Part shown: positions 34,688 to 45,433 of the stretch, piece after piece
Layout of the letters: each line of letters opens with the position of its first letter
How positions within the stretch are numbered: position 1 is the stretch's first letter
From: Locusta migratoria
Taxonomy: Eukaryota > Arthropoda > Insecta > Orthoptera > Acrididae
Direction: 5' to 3'
Assembly: GCA_026315105.1 (NCBI GenBank)
Contig: CM048748.1
Coordinates: 475,071,150-475,135,149, forward strand
Length of the DNA stretch: 64,000 bases
Notes under the pieces: generated by a model
The model's database searches: none
What the model was told of the DNA's origin: nothing
Seen by the model: only the letters and a program-made list of their open reading frames with translations
Made by a program: the position numbers and the translations under genes

Positions 34688-34930
34688 GAAACTTCCTGGC
34701 AGGTAAGAAATGTGTGTTGGGCCGTGGTTTGAAACTGGAACCTTGGCCTTTTATGGACAAGTGCTCCACCGACTGAGGTACGTGGCGTGCCTCGTGGCCC
34801 ATTCTCACAGCATTACCTCGCCTGCTGCCTTTCAGGCGTTGCAGGAGTTCTCCCAACCTTCCAGGACTCACGCGCCTGGGAGAGGCTGCTGTGGAGGCGT
34901 GGCTTGGCATAGAGCAGCAGTTTCCAAACT
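34688..34930 (-). repeat. tRNA-derived SINE, family D (diverged relative of C)
   Basis: On the minus strand: CCTCAGTCGGTGGAGCAC (A box), AGGTTCCAGTTTCAAACC (B box, degraded), then a tail ending CCTGCCAGGAAGTTTCAT, shared with family C. The head is different, so C and D look like different tRNA-like heads joined to one tail. Confidence 0.75.
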
Positions 34931-35544
34931 GTGGGTAAGGACTCACTAGTGGGCAGCTGAGTCTCTTCCGGTGGGTAACAGTGAAATCTTCCTCCATTTC
35001 GACATACATATAGCAGAAAATGAAGTAAACGTTAATTTTTAAAATTAGCTGCATACGATATTTGCCTATCTGCAAACAGAAGGTTATTTTGGAGCAATAT
35101 TTCAACTAGGAAATCCAATCAGATAAAATTAATTTCTTGTTTAATATGATTATAATGCTGCAAAGATAAGTTGCATTACACTTTTCTCGTACTATTTCCG
35201 TTGAATGTTGCGAGAGCGACTTGCATAATCCTTTGAAGCTGCGTGACCGATTTTATGCAAAGAAAATTCCCGGCTAGCTGATTGAATTTTTTGTTAATAA
35301 AATTAGAATTGACCACTAATCTCAGGTTCGGTAAAGTATTCGATGCTACATGAAAATGTAACAATAGCAGTAACGGTCATGGCGCTTTCCAATAATCCGC
35401 TTCGCTCTCGCCAATCATCCTTAAGTGCGCTACTGTTCGAGTTTGGCGGTATCCTTTGATCTGTGGTCCGGCAATTGGCCGAGGGAGGAGGGGTGGGGGT
35501 AGCGGTACTCGCGCAATGCATCATGGGTAAAATCTCAGTGGCGC
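34931..35544. other. Unassigned sequence
   Basis: No recognised domain. A GGGAGGAGGGGTGGGGGTAG stretch near 35481 is the only compositional oddity. Confidence 0.35.
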
Positions 35545-36968
35545 TCAATGCCCATTACCATACTACTTACATTTCTCTTGAATCCAAACTGATCTTCATC
35601 GAGGTCAGTTTCTATCGGCTTTTCCATCCTTCTGTAAATAATTTGTGTTAAAAGTTTGCAACCATGACTTATCAAACTGATGGTTTTGTAATTTTCACAT
35701 CTGTCTGCGCCTGCTTTGTTTGGAATGGGCTTTATTACAGTTTTCTTAAAGTCTGAGGATATTTCGCCTGTCATACATCTTACACACCAGATGAAATAGT
35801 TTTGTCATGGCTGGTTCTCCCAGAGACTTCAGAAGCTCTGAGGGAATGTCATCTACTCCAGGGGCTTTGTTTCGACTTAGATCTTTCAGTTCTCTGTCAA
35901 ATTCATCTCTCAGTATAGTATCTCGTGTTTCTCCTTCGTCTACTTCTTATACCGTTCCTACAATATTGTCTAGAAGTTTATTTCATTTATAGAGCCCCTC
36001 TAAATACCCTTTCCACCTTTCAGCTTTCCCTTCTTTGCTGAGAACTGGTATTCCACCAGAGGTCTTGACATTCATAGAGCTGTTTTTCTTGTCTCCAAAT
36101 GTCTCTCTTACTTTCTTGTAGGCGGTATCTGTTTTCCCCCATTTATACATTCCTCTACATACTAGCATTTGCCTTCTACCAACTCCTGCTTAGGCTTTTG
36201 CAGTTCTTGTCAATATCAGTTCTTAGTCGTCTGTACCCCAGTTTGCTTGTTTCATTTACTACAATTTTATATTTTCGACTTTCATTGATTAAGTTTAGTA
36301 TTTCCTGTGATATCCAAGGATTTTTTTTCTAGGTCTTGCCTTCCTACCTATTTTATCCTCTGCTGCCGTGGTGGAGTAGCCGAGCGGTCTAAAGCGTATC
36401 GCTTCGGAGCGCGCGGTTGCTCGCCGTGGAGGTTCAAGTTCTCCCTGGGGCATGGGTGTGTGTTTTGTCCTTAGGTTAGTTTACCTAGGTTTAAGTAGTT
36501 GTAAGCTACGGACTGATGACCACGCAGTTTGGTCCGATAGAATTACAAACATTTGAATTTGAATTTATCCTCTGCTGCCTTCACTGTTTCCTCTTTCAAT
36601 GCTACCCATTCGTCTTCTACTGTTTTATTTCCCCCCGTACCCGTCAATTGCTGCCTAAAGCTCTCTCTGTAGTTTTCATTAACTTGAGGTTCATTCAGTT
36701 TATCCAGATTCCATCTCTTTGTTTTCCTACCGTTTTGCAGAGTTTTCAGTTTCAGTATGCTCAGAGTGTATATCTGCCACTGGGTATGTCTTACAGTTTA
36801 AAACCTGATTCCGGAATCTATGTTTCACCATTACAAAATCTATCTGGTACCTCTCGGTGTCACCTGGTCTCTTTCACGTATACAACCTTCTTTCGTGGTT
36901 CTTAAACCAGGTGTTTATTATAATTAAATTATGTTCCGTACAAAATTATACCTGGCGCCATCGTCTTT
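35545..36968 (-). pseudogene. RTE-like LINE, endonuclease end through RT start (minus)
   Basis: On the minus strand the order is: endonuclease C-terminus (GDTERYQIDFVMVKHRFR, then ADIHSEH, about 36870-36760), a linker (36760-35990, split by a SINE at 36368-36563), and the RT beginning VIKPIPNKAGADRCENYKT, SLISHGCKLL and DEDQFGFKRN. It stops near 35545, before RT motif A. Several stops and frame changes. The Q-I-D-F and S-D-H-type motifs are those of an apurinic-like (EEP) endonuclease. Confidence 0.78.
36368..36563 (+). repeat. SINE family B, 16-bp TSD
   Basis: TTTATCCTCTGCTGCC flanks the element exactly at 36352-36367 and 36564-36579. Head GTAGCCGAGCGGTCTAAAG; tail GGACTGATGACCACGCAG. It interrupts the minus-strand LINE. 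Confidence 0.95.
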
Positions 36969-36978
36969 CATTTCTTTT

Positions 36979-37178
36979 CCCGCGGTAGAGTAGCCGAGGA
37001 GTCTAAAGCGCTTCACTGTGGAGCGCGCGGTTGCTCGCCGTGGAGGTTCGAGTCCTCCCTGGGGCATGGGTGTGTGTGTTGTCCTTAGGTTAGTTTACCT
37101 AGGTTTAAGTAGTTTGTAAGCTACGGACTGATGACCACGCAGTTTGGTCCGATAGATTTACAGACATTTAAACTTGAA
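36979..37178 (+). repeat. SINE family B, 10-bp TSD
   Basis: CATTTCTTTT lies at 36969-36978 and 37179-37188. Removing the SINE shows that two oppositely oriented LINE pieces already adjoined here. Confidence 0.9.
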
Positions 37179-37188
37179 CATTTCTTTT

Positions 37189-37826
37189 GTCCAGAAAATC
37201 AGGCATTGCTGAAGGAATTCGATTAGGTAATGAGACAATAAAAATTGTAGATGAGTTTTGTTATTAAGGTATCAAAATAACTTCTGATTGCCGAAGTAGA
37301 GAAGATATAAAATGCTGAATGGCTTTGTGACGAACAACGTTTTTGAAGCGAAACTTATTAACATCCAATATTAATTTAAGTGTTAGGAAGCCCATTTTGA
37401 AAGCATTTGTCTGGAACGTAGCAGTGTACGGGAGTGAAAGGTTGACAATAAGAAGTTCAGACAAAAAGGTGATAGTAGCTTTCTAAATGTGGTGTTACAG
37501 ACAAATGATGAAAGCTGGGTGGGTAGATCCCATAACTAATGAGGAGGTACTTAACCGAATTGGTGAGAATAGGAGTTTTTGGCATATACTGCTTAAGAGA
37601 CGGGATAGAATAGTGGGAGACATTCTAAGACTTCAAGGAATCTTCAACATAGCATCAGAAGGAAGTGTGTAGGGTAAAAATCGTAAAGGAAGATCGAGGG
37701 AGCAATACAGTAAGCAGATTCAAAAGGATGTAGGTTGCCGAACTTATTTTCAGATGAAGAGACTTGCACAGGACAGGGTAGTGTGGAGAGCTGCACCAAA
37801 CCAGTCTGCGGACTGAAGACCACAAC
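37189..37826 (+). pseudogene. RTE-like LINE C-terminus (plus)
   Basis: Frames encode KSGIAEGIRLGNETIK, the YGSE-type segment, MWCYRQMMKAGWVDPITN (37487 onward) and RIVGDILRLQG; the 3' end reads CTGCGGACTGAAGACC followed by an ACAACACAAC tail. Same family as 8868-10202, beginning at the same RT region (about 9870 there). Multiple stops. Confidence 0.8.
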
Positions 37827-37835
37827 ACAACACAG

Positions 37836-38783
37836 TATTAAGAGATAATGTGAAACGCGTAGCAATCCTATGAACACGAGAGGCCTAAGCGTAAGTGAAA
37901 AGAATCAATAATGTATCCCACCATATAGCTTAATTTTCAGAAAAAGTCCAGGATTTCCTCCACAGAACAGAAATGGTGAGCCACGAAAAAACCTTTTAGT
38001 TGAAAGTGCGTGGGTTACTACTATGCTTTTTGAATTCTTGTGGCAGCTTATTAAAACTGGATGTGGAAAAATAGCGAACACCTTTCTGCCCAAGGATCAA
38101 GTAGGTATGATCCAAATGAGGATGCGTTTTCTGCCTAGTATCGAGTGAAAGATGCTAACTCTTGGAAGTAGCCAACTATTATCATTAACAAACGACATTA
38201 AAGATTACATATATTTAGAAGCAATGTTGCGAACCAAACAGCTTTTTTTTTTTTAACGTCGCTCTTGCTCAGGGATTCACACAGACAAGCATTAAGTCCG
38301 TCTCCACTTGTAGCGTTGCAAAAACGTTCACTTTACTACCACTAGACCAGTGATTTTCAACCTACTCGAATATGACACCCCCATCAAAGTAAAAGTTTTG
38401 TGGCGAGCCCCCTCCTCACGAACGCAACTTAACTATGTTATCTCAAAGGAAACAAACGCAATCTCCTTTCTTTTGTTACAGCTTTCTTTTAATTTGTTGG
38501 ACGAAGTTATTTTTTTTTTTTTCGGAGTGCAGCAGATCATCCTAATTTTTCAAGATTTCCGATAGAAAAACTACTTTGCTTAGCCGGTGTTTCGCATTTC
38601 AGGCGAGACTCAGACGCGAATTATGCTCACTATGAAAGGTCCCACTGTATAGACAATTTGTAAAGAAGCAGATTGTTTTTCGAATTTTTCAAATTTTTTT
38701 ATTGTATCATGTTGTTTTACCTGTCTACTGGTTCCTGAAACACTTTTCAGTCTTTCCGTTTATTCTTCATTAATTCACTTTGT
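37836..38783 (+). repeat. Left outer arm of a 2.65-kb palindrome
   Basis: Aligns inverted with 39845-40488 from its outer edge (GAGATAATGTGAAACGCG) to its inner edge (TTAATTCACTTTGT). A ~280-bp stretch at about 38222-38500 has little counterpart on the right. No gene is recognised inside the arm. Confidence 0.82.
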
Positions 38784-38784
38784 T

Positions 38785-39844
38785 ACACTCCTGGCCATTA
38801 AAATTGCTACACCACGAAGATGACGTGCTACACACGCGAAATTTAGCCGACAGGAGATACTGTGATATGCAAATGATTAGCTTTTAGCTTTTCTGTGAAT
38901 TCACACAAGGTTGGCGCCGGTGGCAACACCTACAACGTGCTGACTTAAGGAAAGTTATCAACGGCTTTCTCACACACAAACAGCAGTTGACCGCCGTTTC
39001 CTGGTGAATCATTCTTGTGATGCCTCATGTAAAGAGGAGAAATGCGAACCATCACGTTTCCGACTTTGATAAAGATCGGATTGTAGACTATCGCGATTGC
39101 GGTTTATCACTACGCGACATTGCTGCTCGCGTTGGTCGTGATCTCTTAGTAGAATGTGGAATCGGCGGATTCATTAGGGCAATACGGAACGCCGTGCTGG
39201 ATCCATGCGCTCCTGTCTGTGAAGCAGCGTAAAGGGTAACCGTAGCCATGGTCTCCGAGCTGATAGTCCACGCTGCTGGAAACGTCGTCGAACTGTTCGT
39301 GTGGACGATTGTTGTCTAGCAAACGTCCCCATCTGTTGATCCAGGAATAGAGACGTGACTGCACGATCCGTTACAGCTATGCGGTTAAGATGCCTATCAT
39401 CTCGACTGCTAGTGATACGAGGCCGTTGGGATCCAGCACGGCGTTCCGTATTGCCCTCCTGAATCCACCGATTCCGTATTCAGCTAAAAGTAATTGGATG
39501 CGACCAATGCGAGCAGCAATGTCGCGATACGACAAACCTCAATAGCAATAGGCTACAATCCGTCCTTTCTCCAAGTCGGAAACGTGATGGTACGCGTTTC
39601 TACTCCTTACATGAGGCATCCCTACAACGATCCACCAGGCAACGCCGGTCAACTGCTGTTTGTGTATGAGAAATGTGTTGGAAACTTTCCTCATTTTGCC
39701 AACGGCGCTAACCATGTGTGAATTCTCTGAAAAGCTAAAAGCTAATCATTTGCTTATCACAACATCTTCTTCCTGTGGGTTAAGTTTTGCGTGTGTATCA
39801 CGTCATCTTCTTGGTGTAGCAATTTTAATGGCCAGGAGTGTAAC
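38785..39844. mobile_element. Two Tc1 5' halves, head-to-head, at the palindrome centre
   Basis: Both ends carry the same terminal repeat (CACTCCTGGCCATTAAAATT) next to TA. From the left, MPHVKRRNANHHVSDFDKDR and GLSLRDIAARVGR (39017-39150) are the N-terminal helix-turn-helix of a Tc1 transposase. From the right, the reverse complement encodes the same start. The halves meet around an asymmetric ~210-bp centre (39215-39425). No catalytic Asp/Glu region is present, so it encodes only DNA-binding-domain relics. Confidence 0.82.
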
Positions 39845-40488
39845 AAAGTGAGTTAATGAAGAATAAGCGGAAAGACTGAAAAGTTTTTCGGGAACCAGTA
39901 GATAGCTAAAAGAACACTATACAATAAGAAATTCTGAAAAATTCGAAAAACAATCTGCTTCTTACAAATTGTCTATACAGTGGGACCTTTTATAATGAGC
40001 ATAATTCGCCTCTGAGTTTTGCATGAAATGTTAAACACTGGTTAAGCGAAGTATTTTCTCTTTCAGAAATCTTGAAAAAATAGGATGATGTGCTGCACTC
40101 CGAAAAATACATTGCCTTTAAAGACATAATCTTCACTGTCGTTTGTTATTGATAACTGGCTCCTCCCAAGAATAAGCATATTCACTCGATACGAGGCAAA
40201 AATCGCATACTCATTTGGATCATACCACCTTGATGCTTGTGCAGAAAGGTGTTCACTATTCTGTCACATCCATTTTTAACAATCTGCCACAAGAATTCAA
40301 AAAGCCTAGTAGTACCCCATGCACTTTCAACTGAAGGTTTCTTTCGTGGCTCGCCCTTCCTGTTCTGTTGAGGAAATCCTGGACTATTTTGGAAAATTAA
40401 GCCATGTGGTGGGATACATTATTGATTCTCTTCACTTACTCTTAGGCCTCTCGTGTTCATAGGACTGCTGCGCGTTTCACATTATCTC
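39845..40488 (-). repeat. Right outer arm of the 2.65-kb palindrome
   Basis: Inverted partner of 37836-38783, ending CGCGTTTCACATTATCTC next to Gypsy copy B. No clear TSD surrounds the whole palindrome: the left neighbour is a LINE 3' end and the right neighbour is the interior of a Gypsy. Confidence 0.82.
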
Positions 40489-41061
40489 CTAATACTCGTC
40501 CTTATTTTGTTCCCGCGCTATGTCCTGAAGGGAGGTGGTAATAAAGTTCTCGAAAGCAACGCCACGGAGATATAAGACACTGAAGTTATTTTCATTCAGT
40601 TCATCATTGGTCCCTTGCGTCAAACCAACCGGAGAGCGAGGAAGAGCGTCAGACACCACATTCTCGCTTCTGGGTATGTGAACCACGGTAAATTGAAATT
40701 CCTGGAAAAACAACGTCCACCTGGCCAACCTACCGTGCGTCAACTTAGCCGACATAAGAAATTCTAATGCTCGGTGATAGGTATATACTTTGGTCGTCCT
40801 CCCAAACAAATACCATCTGAACTTAAGGAAACCGAAGACGACGGCAAAAGCTTCAAGTTCAGTCACGGAGTAATTGAGCTCACACTTGCTCAGTACTCGA
40901 CTCGCGAAAGCAATTGTCTTTCTCTGTACCACCCCATTTTCCTCAATTTCTTGAAACAGCTCTGCAGCTATTCCGACCTTAGAGCTGTCCGTTCCTAAAC
41001 AGAAATCCTTCGGCAGGTCAGGGTTGGCTAACAGGGGCGCGGCTAGCAATGGGCGATTCAC
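40489..41061 (-). pseudogene. Gypsy RNase H (copy B)
   Basis: Carries PDLPKDFCLGTDSSKVG with the first catalytic Asp, then KTIAFASRVLSKCELNYS, TELEAFAVVFGFLKF and HIPRSENVVSDALPRSP. The Asp of the usual TDHRA motif reads Tyr (TYHRAL), a change not seen in copy A. The C-terminal end includes the linker to the missing integrase. Likely inactive. Confidence 0.87.
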
Positions 41062-41097
41062 GTCCTCGAATTCCTTTTGCGCGCTCGCAGTCCACTT

Positions 41098-41598
41098 TCA
41101 ATCCTTATTCCTCTTCATAAGCCCACAAAGAGTGGGTTTGGCTATACTCTCTATTGATAGGAATCGTTTATAAAAATTTATAAGCCCTAAGTAGGCTCTG
41201 ACCTGTTTCTTCGTTGAGGGGACCGGAAATTGTCTAATTGCTTCTAGTTTGGTCGGGTCTGGTAGGATACCATCCCCCGATATAATGTGGACAAGAAACT
41301 TCACTTCCCGGCGGCCGAATTCTGATTTCATTACGTTTATAGTCACTCCCAACTTTCCGAACACCTGAAGTAACTGCTTAAGAACATCATTATGGTCTTC
41401 CCACGAGTTCTCGGCTATTAGTACGTCGCTCACGTACGTGGTTAACTGTTTCCGTAAGTCATCGGGTAAGATACTGTTAAACCCGCGGATAAACGCAGCA
41501 GAACTGACGTTGAGTCCGAAAGGCAACTTAACGAAATTGGTAGCAGGTTCAGAAATATACGAAGGCAGCGTAAGGTCGGCAGCTTGCGTCCAGTTCAA
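41098..41598 (-). pseudogene. Gypsy reverse transcriptase, palm to connection
   Basis: Has FVKLPFGLNVSSAAFIRG (motif B region), TTYVSDVLIAE (motif C; the usual Y-V-D-D reads YVSD, losing a catalytic Asp), GVTINVMKSEF, VKFLVHIISGDGILPDP, and LGLINFYKRFL. These are the standard Gypsy RT blocks. A frame break at 41598-41704 separates it from the N-terminal RT part. Confidence 0.87.
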
Positions 41599-41703
41599 TT
41601 TGCCCGTTACTGGAGCGCAGGTCTATGGAAGAAAGCACGCGCAAGCCGTGAAACTGCTGCAGCAATTCATCCAACGTTTGTGGTCGGTCCGTCTCCGGCT
41701 CTA

Positions 41704-42663
41704 TCACCGTGTTAATTTGTCTCGAATCGAGTTATATTGTTTCGGAACGACCAGCAGCGGGTTGTTGTATGAACTTACAGCTTGTTCAATAACTCCTTCC
41801 GCCAGCATGCGATTAATTTCCTCATCGACTTGCTCTTTATACACCCACGGAATCGGGTATGGCCGAACGAAGAACTTCCTATGTGGCCGGACCTTGAAAC
41901 GGTAGACAAATCCCTTTATAGTTCCGGGAGTCTCAGAGAACACACAGGAGTGCTCAGGGAGGATTTGGGACAGCTCGAATTTCGCAGTACCTGACGCGTC
42001 GTCTATAAGCTCGACCTTCTTAGCAATCTCGTTCGATAGCGCGTTTTCGTCGTCAATGCCACAGTAGAGTACTAACGCGTCCTCTCCGCAGGAACTAAAA
42101 GAACCGGTAGCATTTGCCGGGCAGAAGACATACAAAAACTGGCAGTAGCGTTCGGCAGAGTCCAACTTAGCAGCACACTCATCGAATTTCAAGGTGATGA
42201 TGGCGATCCCCTTGCATAATCGCACTTCCCCTTCACTAAAATCGAACAGAGCGTTATGCGCGAGGAGGAATTCTACGCCTAGGAGGACATCTACCGTCAA
42301 TGAGGGCACGATAATAAAATTCACGCAGAATTCGTGACCCTGACACCCAAATACAACTTCTGCTTGCGTTTTTACATCAACACTGCGCCCAACTAATGCG
42401 CCCTTCACCTTCGTCCTCTGCAAGGGAATGACAGGCCATGTCCCCACTGTCTGACAACGGCCGAATGCGGAATCGCTCATCACTGAAAAGACGCTACTGG
42501 TGTCACGCACGCATTCCAGAACTACGTCCTCAACGCTTACTGTAACAGGTCGTTGCATCGCCGGCGCTACCGCAGTGGGCTCTTCCTCGAAAAGTCTGTC
42601 CCTAATGTCATTTGCCCCTGCTAGTTTCGGACGGACATGCTTCTTTCCTAGCAAGTTGACCAA
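41704..42663 (-). pseudogene. Gypsy protease and RT N-terminus
   Basis: An open 320-codon segment. VRDTSSVFSVMSDSAFG fits a retropepsin active site (D-T/S-x), and DVLLGVEFLLAHNALFDF the typical second block of Gypsy proteases. HSCVFSETPG and PYPIPWVYKEQVDEEINRML with EGVIEQAVSSYNNPLLVV are the RT fingers start. Protease cleaves Gag-Pol and RT copies the RNA in cytoplasmic particles. Confidence 0.83.
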
Positions 42664-42779
42664 GTGTTGATCAACTTCCGTAAATTGTCATTGGCTCATG
42701 CTAGGACCGGGATCCTTCGGTTTGTTATGGCGTGGATCAGTGGACCTGATTTCCACGTCTTCTGATAGTGGGTCGCGTG

Positions 42780-43819
42780 TTTTCACGGGCCTTTATCGGG
42801 TCGGTAAGCCTGATTACCGTTCCCCAACTTTCGCCGCTTGTCGCCTACCACGCCAATAACTGTGCCTGTTCCTTCACTGTTGCTGATTCTCAGCAATGGA
42901 AGGACTGGACTCCGCGCTGCGATTGCTTTCTGCACTGTTGTTCCTAGTGCTATTGTCACTCCGATTACTTCTCCTAGAAGAGCCGTTGCCGTCTCTTCTA
43001 GGTCTGTAGTCTTCGTCATATTCTAAGTCCTCCAGGTAAGCCAGGAATGACTCAAGGTCCTACTTGCAACTTCCCACAAGGATGGCATTGCGCTCATTTC
43101 ATGGCAGCTTCGACGCGCAAATTCTTATCAATTCACGCGAAGGGTATGGGTAGTCGAGGAATTGATTTCTCTGCACCTTTCCTCGCAAGAATTTTCCGAG
43201 ATTCCTGCACTTGCTGTTAGCAAAGTAGGGGCATCAGTAGAATGCTGCTTTTTACTCGTTCCTGTTTGCCTCTCCGACCAGTAGGCAGACAGGAAATGTT
43301 CCCTAAAATCATCGTAGTAACGGCAATATCTTAAGAGAGGTCACATCTGTGTGACGGGCTCCCCCTCGAGATATCCGCACACATACTCGATTTTCTGCCC
43401 TCCTGGCCAGTTCGGAGGCAGAGAGTAATCGAATTGCTCTAGCTACGCACACGGGTGTATTCCGCTTGCAGAGTTTCGGAAGACCTGGTACTTTTTACAG
43501 TGAGAAAGTGGTTATAATCAAATGCCTGCACTGTCTCTCGCACAGGCACTCGACTCATTCTTTCTCTTATGGGAGGATGGGCATGCAGAGGTTCGACCTC
43601 CTCCTCCTCGAAAGCTGAATCATCTCAGCAGTCGGAACGACAGGGCCGACCTCCACACAAGCTGCGGCAGGCGTTTTCTACTTGCAGGGGAGGCGGGGGT
43701 GGAACAGAGACTTGCTCCAGAAGCGTGACGCGTTCCTCTAACTCGGCCGCTACATCGCGTCACCTACGGTTAATTTCCCACTGTTGTTCCTTGAATCGGA
43801 GTAAGTCGCGAACTTCCTC
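42780..43819 (-). other. Gypsy copy B, gag C-terminal region (degenerate)
   Basis: Between protease and the coiled coil. Near 42783-43020 one minus-strand frame is rich in Arg/Asn/Ser, as in nucleocapsid-type tails, but no C-C-H-C zinc knuckle is visible. The remainder has no single open frame. Confidence 0.45.
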
Positions 43820-44446
43820 CTATTCATTTACAACAGCGGGAGCTGCTCTTTCAGCCGTCGTCTGCCCGGTCTGTAAAAGCTGCGCCACCGAGGTGGCCAG
43901 TTCCTTAACGCGCGCACCTAGTTCGCCTGTTCGTGTGCCTAGCTCATCTGTGCGTGTTTCCGCCCGGCCGTTTACCAAATCGACTCTCTCGTTAAGAGAG
44001 TGGACCTCAGTTTTAACTAGTTCGACTCTCTCCTCAATACAGTGGATTTTAGTACCCACACGATTGGAGAGGGCAAATATAGCTTCTGCATTGCCTGAAA
44101 TTTTGGTCACGTTTTCTGAGATACCATTCATTGCTACCTCGTGCCGTTCCTTAACTAGCCGCATTATATCGGTGCGCAACCCATCCAGATTATGGTTCAT
44201 AACCTGAACAATGTTACTTTGCGCCTCCCTGCACTGCGCAGAAACCTTGATAAGTTCGGCCTGGACTGAAGCATTTTGCACCTCCATCCCTGCTTTTAAT
44301 TCCTGAACAGAAGCATTTTGCGCTTCCATCCCTGCTTTTAATTCTAGATCTGAAGGATTTTGCATTTCCTCTATGGATCCTACCTCTGCTTTTATTTCTC
44401 TCGTGAAGGCCATGAGGTCTCTTAGTGCAGTATCAGAAACGCACAC
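43820..44446 (-). pseudogene. Gag-like coiled-coil protein of Gypsy copy B
   Basis: A 208-codon segment upstream of pol with heptad-rich sequence: LDGLRTDIMRLVKERHEV, IHCIEERVELVKTEVHSL and NERVDLVNGRAETR. A 14-residue unit (ELKAGMEAQNASVQ / ELKAGMEVQNASVQ) is repeated in tandem near its N-terminus. Position and composition indicate the structural Gag rather than an enzyme. The frame overlaps the next one (44422-44697), so the start is unclear. Confidence 0.65.
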
Positions 44447-44697
44447 GGGCCTAGTAACACCGGTTGAACTAGTTTAGTTTGCGCAGTAGCAGAAACCGGC
44501 ATATTGGTATGCGGTCCGCTTTGTTCGCCCCTGCCCTCACTTCCGGTCGCGTCCACGTTTAAGCAAGTCGCGTTTTCAACGGGAAGGTGGCCGTCTGTAC
44601 TCGCTACTTTTTCCCTTTCGGTGGAAAGATCTGACCTAGACGACTTTTCACGGACCTCACTTTGCTTTAAACGCCTAGAGCGAGTGGAAACGGACAA
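44422..44697 (-). pseudogene. Gag N-terminal segment of Gypsy copy B (probable)
   Basis: A charged frame beginning MSVSTRSRRLKQSEVREK that precedes the coiled coil and overlaps it out of frame by 25 bases. It is probably the start of the same Gag, separated by a frameshift near 44440. No known domain is visible. Confidence 0.5.
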
Positions 44698-44716
44698 GGC
44701 AGATAAAATAGACTAA

Positions 44717-45433
44717 TGCGCGCTGCTAATCTCACACATTAATCCACGGGGATGGGAAAGAAAAACTTTCTTTTAAGAATATTTCCGCAAGCATTTAAGG
44801 CAAAAACTATTTCATTAAACAGATGACCCGCTAGAAGAGCGAATCCTGGCAGGGGTAAGCCAGATAAAAGTCGACCACTTTACGTAACAAGAGCCTTGTT
44901 TCATCACTAAAAGTAGCAAATGAGGTCCGTGTGAACTACTGGTTACTCCCTGCTACAAAACCTTGTTGCCTGGCCAAAACTGAGAACTGACTCGTTTAAA
45001 ATTACTTCAATAACACGAAGTTAATACTACAGTGGTCAATATACATAGCAGCTCTCACGTTATTACAGACAGAGATTAATAACCAAGCCACCACAATTAA
45101 AGTTATCTTAGAAAGGTGGCTAAGAAAACGTCTATGGCGCAGCGGAACTTAGACATAAAAAAATTATTGCATCTGAACTAGTTCTCAACACTTGTGGAGA
45201 ACAAAATTAAATAAAAGAGTAAAGGTGCTGTAAACTACAATTTATAGGCAACTTACGGATTATGCTGAACTTAAACTTGTTTATTCAGATAGAAAACAAG
45301 CAAAACGGCGAACCAATTTTGTTAATGCAATAAAAATGCATCTCTTACACGAATTAATGCGGACGGTGCTCAGCCTAAATTATACATGACGTAACGCTAC
45401 TGGGGGGAAGGATTCACAAACAACTCTCAACAC
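44717..45433. other. Possible 5' leader/LTR of Gypsy copy B
   Basis: AT-rich and non-coding. Position upstream of gag suggests leader or LTR, but no second copy of the sequence exists in the window for comparison and no primer-binding site could be proved. Confidence 0.3.

Larger units (their letters stand above)
40496..44716 (-). mobile_element. Gypsy-type LTR retrotransposon copy B, 5' part (gag to RNase H)
   Basis: On the minus strand the order is gag-like coiled coil (44697-43820), basic region (about 43020-42780), protease, RT (42663-41098) and RNase H (41061-40489), colinear with Gypsy pol. The integrase is missing because the element is cut at about 40495 by the palindrome. Its RNase H to linker DNA matches copy A. 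Neither LTR could be identified; a 5' LTR or leader may lie in 44717-45430. Confidence 0.85.

Noticed and set aside
44717..45433. LTR of Gypsy copy B
   Set aside because: No matching second LTR in the window and no provable primer-binding site; left as a possibility only.
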